Shown in pieces: positions 47,301 through 56,125 of a stretch of DNA of 64,000 nt. Location: contig JAQOTA010000050.1 in the NCBI GenBank assembly GCA_029532415.1, positions 6,572,001 to 6,636,000 of the forward strand, read 5' to 3'. Source of the stretch: Marasmius tenuissimus (lineage: Eukaryota > Basidiomycota > Agaricomycetes > Agaricales > Marasmiaceae). The notes beneath the pieces were generated by a model. The model saw only the letters and a list, made by a program, of their open reading frames with translations. It did no database searches and had not been told where the DNA came from. Both the position numbers and the translations under genes were made by a program. Each line of letters begins with the position of its first letter. The stretch's first letter is position 1.

Positions 47301-50300
47301 TGCAACATCATACGGATGGGTTTATCCAATTCGTAAAAAGAGCGATACAGATCAGAAATTGCGCAATTGGCTAGCTCTTGTAGAGCGCCAGACTAATAAA
47401 AAGGTCAAAAGTGTGCATTTCGATCGAGGGGGAGAATTCTTTTCAAATGAACAATGGGACTGGTATAACTCTCTAGGAATATTTCCACAAAGAGGTTCTC
47501 CCAACATGCATGAACAGAATGGACGAGCAGAAAGATTTAATCGTACACTACGGGAAAAATCTGAAGCTATGCGCTTTCAGGCTTGTGCGCCTGAAAACTG
47601 GTGGGAATTTGCAATTTCCACAGCTGTCCATATCTACAATAGAACTCCTATTCGTTCGAGGAAATACAGAACTCCAGTTGAGTTGTTTGAGAATAAGAAG
47701 CCTGATGTTTCATACTTCAGGACGTTTGGATGTGGTGCATATGCATACATACCGAAACGTAAAAATAAGCTTGCTCCACACTCTGAAGCAATGATCTTCA
47801 TTGGTTACGAGAGCGGATCAAAAGCTTATCGATTCTTTCGAACAACCAACAATTCTGTATACATTACTCCACAAGCAATTTTCGATGAAAACTGGTTTCC
47901 TAAATGTCAGAAAGAAGTGCCCGGATCCATAGAGTTTGATAAAACCGACAAACCTGTCCGGTCTATACCCTTTCCAACGTACCCATATGATGGCCACGAA
48001 GATCATCACAACGATGATGACTTCTTCAATCCTCCACCTCCACCAGGATCAGATGATGACGATCATCAGCCTGGGGGAGATCCTCCCTTGGATCCTATCC
48101 CGGATGATAAAAGCGATGATGTGCACAACGGCAATCATCCAAATACTGATGGATTCGGATCACTGAAAGGCTCCGATCACAATCCTAATCAGTATGGTCC
48201 GGATCCACGGTCTGCTGGTTCTTCTGGATGGACAAATCCATTTGGATTTCGTCAAGCTGACTATGATGAGTGGGAGAACTTACGAGCTCCTCCACCAGCA
48301 GCTGTCAGAAGAAACCCTCCAAGGAACAGAGTAACTCCTAACCGTCCGTTTAATGTTTACGGAAATCGACATCCTGTTGAGATCGAACGTGATATCGATT
48401 CTCAGGCACGCTGGCAGAGTCAAATTAATCCGACAAATGAACCTGAAACAATACCAAATAGGGTTCCTGATCCAGCCGCTCCTATGGACACGGATGACGA
48501 TATGAGCGATCTTGCTCAGCAAGGGGGAGAAAATTACTTGGTTTACTTGCTGAATAACGGTCATCAACTATATGGTCTTCAAGCCAGTAGTTATGATAAC
48601 GTTCGTGAATGGACATACAAACAAGTCCAGAAGCGTCCTAAAGATGAACGACCATCTTGGGAAGCAGCATGCAGACTGGAATTACAATCACTCAAAGATA
48701 GAAACGTCTTTGATGTGGTCACACTACCCAAAGGCCGAAAAGCGGTGAAATCCCGCTGGGTATTTGACATTAAGTCTGATGGCCGTAAGAAGGCAAGACT
48801 TGTTGCGAAAGGATTTTCGCAGAAACAAGGGATAGACTATAACGAGTTGTTCTCTCCTGTGGTACGATTCGAAACCGTACGACTTCTATTGGCACTAGCA
48901 GCGCTTGAAGATTGGGAGATCTCTGCGCTAGATAGTGTTGCCACTGGTTGGTTTGAGTTTGAACCAGTTTGGGGTCGGTTCAAACCGGTTTGAACTGGTT
49001 TGAACCACTTGAAAACATAGAATTTCAATTTGAATGTATTCTTCAAGATAGTCATTCAAATCATTGGGTACAGTGCTTGTGAGGTTGTTGTAGCCATACC
49101 AGACATATACTGACAATCTAATCTAGATGGATCAAAAAATTTATCTAAGCGAGTGTTTGACCCCATCTCGGCCTTATTTCGGCCCCACGTGGTATGCAAT
49201 TAAAATTATAGCTGTGGACACCGCCTGACATCTGCAACTATAAAATCATATTAGAGGGTTCCTCACCAGTCAATTACAACCCCTCGGTCAACAAATTACA
49301 GTGCGAAACCTACTTTCAAATTTCTTGTTGTCAAACCAGTTTGAAGTGGTTTGAACCGGTTTGGCAAACCACTTTGGAAACCATGGTTCAAACCAACCGT
49401 TGGCAACACTAGCGCTAGACGTTAAAACAGCATTTCTTTATGGTGCTTTAGATGAGGAAATTTACATGGAACAACCTGAAGGCTTCGTTACGGACTCCAG
49501 CAAGGTTTGGAGGTTACGCAAAGCATTGTACGGATTAAAACAGGCTTCTCGTGCCTGGTGGCGTCAATGTACTGAATCCATGAAACGTCTGGGATTCAAA
49601 CGATGCTTATCCGATGCTGGCGTATATGTCTTCAACAAGAATGGCAATATGGTCATTGCCGTCGTCTATGTCGACGATGCTTTATTCATGGGTCCTGATC
49701 GCAACCTTGTCAATAGACTAAAAAGCGAATTCATGAAAATCTGGGAATGCCGAGATCTAGGCGAGCCAACAGAATTCCTGCGAATGCGAATTACTCGAGA
49801 TCGGAAGAATCGCAGACTGATCCTTGATCAGCGAGACTATCTTGAAAAGATAATTCGTAAATTCGGGGTTCTGAACGCCAAGACGGCATATACACCTTTG
49901 CCAGAAGGCTATAACCCAACCCAAAACCAGGGGGAGGTTAATCCCGAGATTAGGCATAGATTCCAATCGGTTATCGGATCATTACTTTACTTGGCTCTCG
50001 GAACGAGACCAGATATATCCTTTGCTGTAATCAAAATGTCACAGTATGGAGCTAATCCTAATCAGGAACACCTCCAGAAGGCACTTTACATCGTGAAATA
50101 CCTTGTTCACACTGCAAAGTACGAACTCATTTACGATGGTAGATCCAACCAAGGACTACTTGCCTTTGCTGACTCTGATTGGGCAACTGATAAAGATGAT
50201 CGTCGATCACAGACTGGATATATCGTAAAGCTTGCCAATGCACCAGTTTGCTGGGTTTCTCAGAAACAGAAAACGGTTGCATTATCATCTACGGAAGCAG

Positions 50301-50620
50301 AGTATATGGCTCTATCTGACTGTACACGTCAGGCTTGCTGGATGAAGTCGTTATTGAACGAATTGAACTTCCCTATTCGATCAGTTCCATGTGTTAGCGA
50401 CAACCAAGGCGCTATCTTTCTCAGCAGCAATGAAGCTACTGATAAAAGAACAAAACACATCGACAATCGATACCACTTCATCAGGGAAGCAGTGGAACAC
50501 GGAAAGACTCAAATCTATTTCGTTGAAACTGCTAAACAACCTGCTGATCTTCTTACGAAGAATCTTGGGAGAACAAAGTTCGAATTGTTCAGGCAATCTT
50601 TAGGATTAACATTTCACTAG
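44395..50620 (+). pseudogene. Copia Pol, broken by stops and a MITE
   Basis: The same frame as Gag, with TGA at 44419 and 44932 and then open from 44935 to the MITE at 48933. Aspartic protease: WLLDSGASAHMTP (about 46600). GAG-pre-integrase zinc finger: LWHRRMGHCDP...CRGCAKGK (about 47035-47165). Integrase core: VHGDLIEYP, HFDRGGEF and GRAERFNRT supply the D-D-E acids. Reverse transcriptase: KSRWVFDIKSDG, then after the MITE VKTAFLYGALDEEIYMEQ, GLKQASRAWW and catalytic YVDDA. RNase H: FADSDWATD, SSTEAEYMAL and HIDNRYHFIRE, ending QSLGLTFH at 50618-50620. The MITE interrupts RT between ISALD and VKTAF. Reads as a non-autonomous copy. Confidence 0.9.
48933..49411. mobile_element. 479-bp hAT-type MITE inside Copia RT
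   Basis: Ends TAGTGTTGCCA and TGGCAACACTA, with an extended imperfect inverted repeat of about 27 bp. Flanked by the exact 8-bp duplication GCGCTAGA at 48925-48932 and 49412-49419. Subterminal GGTTTGAACC words recur at both ends. The interior has no transposase. The terminal sequence matches the MITE at 33838 (TAGYRTTGCCA), suggesting that one hAT transposase moves both families. Confidence 0.92.
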
Positions 50621-50646
50621 TTCCATGATCGCATGATGAACTTAGT

Positions 50647-50655
50647 GAGGGGGAG
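50647..50655 (+). other. Copia polypurine tract
   Basis: GAGGGGGAG immediately upstream of the 3' LTR, the expected primer site for plus-strand DNA synthesis. Confidence 0.8.
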
Positions 50656-51173
50656 TGTTGAACATGATGGATATCATGTGATACACTGTTGACGTGTTGT
50701 TTACGCGTCACACTATTTATAGAGCTATGTCTCTAGAACACTTGCGTCCTCATGCAAGTACTACGTCTCCGTCTACGTATTTTACTACGAATATCTAGTT
50801 TCATCATATATGACACTATAGACAGTCGCTATCCAATAGCACAAGTAGAGCCTCCAATACATGAGGCAAACACGACTATGCTCACCAAGCATACTACCAT
50901 TCATGGTAGAAGTACTTACACAGTACTAATGTCTTTTACGCCTTTAGGGCCGAATACCTACTTCTAGTAGTAGTTTCAGTTAGTGTAATACTCATTACAT
51001 GTACCAGAAACTTATGTATAAAAGACTGGACGAAAGGCCTTAAGCCTTAGGACAATCTACTCGATTATCACCTCTTCACAAGCATCTCAAGACTACAAGA
51101 ACACTCTGTGTATTACCCATGTGAGGTTTACTTCGTTATACCCACTGTGCACTTTAACTATGCTGGCTCATCA
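50656..51173 (+). repeat. Copia 3' LTR (518 bp)
   Basis: Same length and, by eye, same sequence as the 5' LTR. It ends at CATCA followed by the target duplication TGGTT. Confidence 0.95.
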
Positions 51174-51470
51174 TGGTTCAACAAGCATTTGTGATATATC
51201 TGATGGCTGAGTGTCTCGAAACAACACTTTCAAGGGCTTTATTCTAAGGGGAATACCGCAGAGTGAGAGGAATCATATGAGTTTCAAGGTTGCCTCACGC
51301 AACGCAAAATCCCGAAAAATATTGAACCGTTCGTATGACGCAATGTTTTTCGCACGCCAACCGTGTCACGCAAACTACCTATTCTCCCTCCGTTCCGGGT
51401 CTGAAATGATACCGAAGGGCCAGAACTGGGGCTCGGGTGTCAACTGAGTGCGTATAAAAGGTGGTCAATA

Positions 51471-52264
51471 ATGTCTTCTACCTCTCATCATCAACATCCA
51501 CTGATACTTTCCTTCTCAGCCACAACGCAAATCAAGCAACTCACTGTTATTACAACCGTTCTCCCCGTCCATCATCAACATCCACTGATACTTTCCTTCT
51601 CAGCCACAACGCAAATCAAGCAACTCACTGTTATCACAACCGTTCTCCCCGTCGTCTTGGCCGGGGTTATACCTCACGCCATCTTGCAATTGGGCCTCAA
51701 CGGAGGCTCGAACATTGACAATACCGAGTTGATGTCAGTCTCCTCCTTCCGACTATCAACTACGCTGAAACTGACGTGCTGATGCTTTGTAGCCCGAGCA
51801 AAGAAGATACTTCCACCATTTGTCCTGGCACAAACGCCAATCGTGGTCCTATTCTCCTGTAGACCTGAAAACCAGGCAACTGGGAGGCGTGACCGGCACC
51901 GCGGGAGGTTCGCTAACCGGGGGCATCGGAGGAACGTGAGTCGTCCCATTGCCTAGCTTCGACTAAGCTGACACTGAGACTTTATCTTCTGCGGTCGAAG
52001 TAAAAAACAAGGCATGTACTTGAAATGTCTTTGTGTCGCAAACACTGACAATCATTTCCTCTCGTAGACACGACCGATATCGGGAGCATCTTATTGGGAG
52101 CTTTGGTGCAGGCTGGTATTGCTTATGTGAACAGCCAAGCCGTAGTCACTGGAACTGTTAACTTCTCCGGGTCGCGTAAAGTAAAACAGGGTATTGTCGA
52201 AGACTGTTGTCGTTACGCCGTTGGCCACACAGACGTAGGAAATGTATCTGGAGGGCAACGTTAA
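51471..52264 (+). pseudogene. secreted micro-exon family, member 1 (probably broken)
   Basis: Has the family layout: signal-peptide part (TTVLPVVLAGVIP), a micro-exon at 51793-51806, domain exon 51863-51935 (ARQL-like TRQLGGVTGTAGG), a 17-nt micro-exon near 51996, and a last exon 52068-52264 (TDIGSILLGALVQAG...). The usual start MQIKQ reads ACG-CAA-ATC-AAG here, so the family ATG is lost. An 84-bp tandem duplication and an in-frame ATG at 51471 make a longer N-terminus. The first micro-exon lacks a GT donor; the second has GG in place of the AG acceptor and a GC donor. Exon phases are still in register. Probably a recent pseudogene. A TATA box (GTATAAAAG) lies at about 51453. Confidence 0.6.
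51487..51654 (+). repeat. 84-bp tandem duplication
   Basis: Two head-to-tail copies of an 84-bp unit starting ATCATCAACATCCACTGATA (51487 and 51571), almost identical. 84 is a multiple of three, so the duplication keeps the frame and doubles 28 residues at the N-terminus of the gene at 51471. Confidence 0.85.
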
Positions 52265-54180
52265 GAATAACAATGAGCATGAGAGGAAAACAAAGAGAGA
52301 AGATGGGAACGCAAAAAAGCCCGTAGATCCGACCATTATCAGCTATACACCCAAATTTGTCGAGCGTCACCGGTGTGAGTTGAGAGAAAGGAAATCCCAA
52401 CCATCGGGCATTTCGGATCCGAAATTCAGAAAGGGCTCAACCCATCGATCCACCCCCGTATGTTCCTCTAAGACGCTCCGCTCCGCACCTACCGTTCTGT
52501 TTTCTGCCCCCACCCTACCATCCCGAAAAGTAACCAAAGGTAGCCAAAAGTGTCGGAAGTGGGGTTTAAAGGTTCTCGACCTCACCCCACGTCTCTGATC
52601 ATTGTCCACCGAGCTATTTCTTCGTCAATCACAATGCCACTTGAATTGGAGGGATGGTTGGGTAGGTATCTTCATTCTTTGTCTCCAACCGAGGGTTTCT
52701 ATTTGGCTTCCCTGACTTGAACTCTGATACCCTTATACCCTCCATCTTCACGTCTCCTTTGCTCGCTTTTTTGATACTTGATCTTTTCCCCCGACGCCCG
52801 TTGTTACCTTTGGCTCTGGCTCTGAGAGGCTTGGGATTTATGCCTGCTACTTGTAGCCTCCAGCAACGCTACTAAGAGAGATTGAAGGTACCATAAAGTA
52901 GCCCCAGTCGACGCCTTTCTCGTTCTACATAACCGGGATACTACCACCTACTACTGTATTCTAGTCCAGATGTTATCTAAGGCCCGAGACGCCAATAACT
53001 CCATGTTGCGCCAGTGTTCTCGTTGGCCACACAGAAGCCACTATCGTCGTATGGTTTTGTACCACAAACGGCGCCACTACCAACGCGGAGTACCCAGCAC
53101 TTCAGGAAAGAGTAGGAGTATCCTTCGCTATTTATGAGTAGAGAAATAGAACAATATAAGCGGTCAGAATAGGAGAGCTGAATCGTATATACGCAACGGT
53201 ATTTTTCCTTTCAAACAAAGGGTTCTCGCCCGCTCATAGGGGGCTGTGGTTGGAGTGAACTTGTTGGGGTGCGAACAGACCGCCTTTGATGGATCCCATT
53301 GCACAACCATTGATGTAGAAGGAGAAACGTTCGTCGGTACGACGGCATCGCTCCCAATGTGTGAAGAGGATAATCAAACATCCCCTTCGACGTCCTAAAA
53401 ATAGCTTGTAGCGGCCTCACCTGGCCAGAAGATTCTCGCAGCTTTGCGCATTCACTGTAAGATTTGCGTTTGACACCCGCGGTTTAGATACCCTTCCGTA
53501 TCCCACAACCTCTCTCCTTCTTCCCCAACTAACGCTGAATGGCAGTCGTACGTGCAGTGTCAACTTAGAACTAGCAGCGAGCCCTACAACACCGAGTCCT
53601 TTCTTTGCTCAGTAACACTCTTGGAATAATGTTTAGCCTAGCCGACACCAGACTTATCATGGTGAAGCCTATCTCGGACAATGAACAATTCACCGTTCGT
53701 TGACAAATCTCAGAGATCTTCCTTCCGAGTAATGGCGTTGTCGCAGCTTTATCCAAGAATATAACTATGAACTGAGACACACCTCGACGCAAAGTAGTCC
53801 CGACCATGATGAATGTTTATCGTCTCGGAGGAAATTTCAACAGTATCCAAGTTCCTCGTCCTTCCAAACCCCGACACCTGCCCAAGAAAACCCCCTGACA
53901 AGGACAACGGGGGTACTTACTCAATTTAGGGACTATATCAACCACCATCACACCTCGCATGTCCTGGTGACTATGGCAATATGCATTAGACCTCGCAACT
54001 CCCGATGTACCACAGATACCCGCGTGATGGCGTTAGTGGTAGCGATACCCCACTCTGGTCCACCCAACATGCATCTTCTGTGATATTTCTGTTCGTTTGG
54101 GATCCTCAAATCAAAAGGTATGGCCTTCCTTTGACACTGTTAGAACTGGCATCGACAGTGAGGGGAGTAATTCGCGATCT
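52265..54180. repeat. flank of duplicated secreted-gene unit
   Basis: No gene recognised. About 52200-52900 is related to about 57550-58020. About 53090-53170 and the segments near 53480 and 53760 are related to about 60580-60650, 61626 and 61910. Examples are TACGCCGTTGGCCACRSRGA and CCCACAACCYCTCTCCTTC. These shared flanks show that the cluster grew by duplication of units larger than the genes themselves. Confidence 0.5.
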
Positions 54181-54181
54181 A

Positions 54182-54635
54182 CTACAGCCATTTGCAGAAC
54201 TTAGGGCGGGTGCCGATTGTCTTTCATATGTGTTTCATATCCATCAATCTTCTAAATGTATCTTCCGAGCAAGCCTTCCGAGCATTTTGTAAACTTGATT
54301 CTACCCTTCAACTACTTTTATAGCAGCCAGTTTACAATCAATATGGTCATTGGCGGATAAAAAGCCATCCCTGTACAAGTGCTAGCTTACATAAATGTAG
54401 GGTAGTAATACAAGATTTATGGCCCTGCCTCTCACAACTGTCCGCAAACACCCTGTGATAGCGTCTCAGAGACTGTATATTGGCGGAGGGCGAAGAAACC
54501 AGATGAAGGACCAGGAAATTACGGTAGTCGTACTCGGAAGATGTGTTTGGAAGTTGCACTCGGAAGAATGATGAATGATGGAACCCGCGTGAGAAGAAAT
54601 TGGGGCCCGCCCTAAGTTCTGCAAATGGCTGTAGG
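54182..54635. mobile_element. 454-bp TIR element (MITE)
   Basis: A perfect 29-bp inverted repeat starts CTACAGCCATTTGCAGAAC at 54182-54210 and ends GCAAATGGCTGTAG at 54635. Weaker inverted similarity continues inward (ATCTTCCGAGC against GCACTCGGAAG). The interior is non-coding. No convincing target duplication was seen. Confidence 0.65.
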
Positions 54636-54933
54636 TAAAAGAAGCTCAACTACGAATCAACTACCCGTTTGGATTACACCATTGCTTTGAAATAGATGCT
54701 GATTTGAACTCCACCAATACATTCAGTGACAGGGAACATCTGAGCAAAATTCCAGGCTGTTGTTGCGTGAACCCTCTCAAGTTGCTCCACAGTCTCCCTT
54801 CCATCCCTTACCTAATGTTACCGTAAATTGGGGAGTTGGCCTTGGGCGTGGCCAGGGTGCCTATAAAAAAGGCTATCGACCACACCCTCCGCCTCTTCAT
54901 TATCACTCACTCATACTTTCCTTTTAATCCAAA

Positions 54934-56125
54934 ATGCAAATCAGGCAATTTGCTCTTTTCATAACTGTTTTCCCAGCTGCGCTGGCGGGTGTTATACCCC
55001 GTAATGCCTTCAAACCCTCGATGTAAGTCTTCCCGTTCTCCATCCTCACCAAAGCTGATAATGACATGTCAATGCTTCGTGGTCCTAGCACAGAAGGTAT
55101 ATATTTCCTATGTGAATCATGGTACGTAAACTGACCATAATTCCGATCTCTTGCAGACCTGGCAGCCAGGCAACTCGAAGGTTTAACTGGCGCCGCGGGA
55201 GGTTTGCTTGGGGGAGCTGGCGGGCTTGATAAAGTCACTGACATTGCTGGGGACGCCAAAAACAAAGTCACTGACGCTGTTGATGGGGCCAAAGACAAAG
55301 TCGGTGACGCTGTTGATCAGGCTAAAGACATTCTTGGCGGGCTGGCGCGGTAAGTCGACTCATTCACCAGCTTTGACTACAATGACACTGACACATTCAT
55401 ATTTGGTAGTCGAAGCAACCAAGAAGGTATATTCACTATTTGGATCCTGGCACGCAGACTGACCATTTCCAATCTCTCGCAGACCTGGCAGCTAGGCAAC
55501 TCGAAGGTTTGACCGGCGCCGCGGGAGGCTTGCTTGGGGGAGCTGGCGGGCTTGATAAAGTCACTGACATTGCTGGGGAAGCCAAGAATAAAGTCGGTGA
55601 CGCTGTCGCCGGGGCCAAAGATAAAGTCGGTGATGCTGTTGATCAGGCCAAAGACGTTCTTGGCGGACTGGCGCTGTAAGTCGGCTCATTCCCCAGCTGC
55701 AACTACAATGACGCTGACACAACATACTTGGTATGTTGGTAGTCGAAGCAACGAAGAAGGTATATATTCACCATTTGGGAATCCTGGCACGCAAGCTTAC
55801 CATGATTCCGATTCTCGCAGACCTGGTAGCTAGGCAGCTCGAAGGTTTGACCGGCGCCGCGGGAGGCTTGCTTGGGGGAGCTGGCGGGCTTGATAAAGTC
55901 ACTGACATTGCTGGGGACGCCAAAAACAAAGTCACTGACGCTGTTGATGGGGCCAAAGACAAAGTCGGTGACGCCGTTGATCAGGCCAAAGATGTTCTTG
56001 GAGGGCTGGCGCGGTAAGTCGACTCATTCACCAGCTTCGACTATGACACTGACGCGTTCATACTTCGCAGTCGAGGGGCAAAGAGAAATTTCCGTAGCAG
56101 GCGTCGTGGGGTGCAAACTCGGTGA
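54934..56125 (+). CDS. secreted micro-exon family, member 2: LEA-like exon-repeat protein
   Basis: Exons: 54934-55022 (signal peptide, FPAALAGVIPR), micro-exon ending 55096, 55157-55349, micro-exon 55410-55426, 55483-55675, micro-exon 55743-55759, 55821-56013, 56071-56125; about 254 aa, frame open. The three long exons are each exactly 193 nt, in the same phase. Each encodes a near-identical repeat of about 64 residues: LAARQLEGLTGAAGGLLGG then amphipathic DAKNKV and AKDKVGDAVDQAKDVLGG. The latter resembles the 11-mer repeats of group-3 LEA proteins or apolipoproteins (analogy only). Micro-exons encode RSNQE/RSNEE linkers. The first micro-exon has GG where the AG acceptor should be; using TAG six bases inside keeps the frame (8 nt). 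The end is basic (KRNFRSRRRG). A TATA box lies at about 54864. Confidence 0.72.

Larger units (their letters stand above)
41678..51178 (+). mobile_element. full-length Copia (Ty1/copia) LTR retrotransposon
   Basis: A 9,491-bp element (41683-51173) bounded by the 5-bp target duplication TGGTT (41678-41682, 51174-51178). The order LTR, PBS, gag, protease, integrase, reverse transcriptase, RNase H, polypurine tract, LTR is the Pseudoviridae/Copia order. The LTRs look identical by eye, implying a recent insertion. Gag and pol share one frame, broken by TGA at 44392, 44419 and 44932 and by a MITE at 48933, so this copy cannot make an intact polyprotein unaided. Confidence 0.95.
41360..51380. mobile_element. 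TIR element with 89-bp inverted ends, split by Copia
   Basis: 89 bp at 41360-41448 (starting AGGTAGTTTGCGTGACACGG) recur inverted at 51292-51380 with only a few mismatches. Removing the Copia element and one TGGTT copy leaves a non-coding element of about 525 bp. The trinucleotide ATT abuts both outer ends (41357-41359 and 51381-51383) and may be a 3-bp target duplication. This would suit a PIF/Harbinger-type MITE, but three bases are weak evidence. Confidence 0.7.

Noticed and set aside
55436..55618. Pro/Ser-rich minus-strand frames over the LEA-like and Gly-rich exons (also 54924-55298, 55768-55962, 63227-63773)
   Set aside because: Mirror frames of the repetitive sense exons; they cross the introns without using splice sites.
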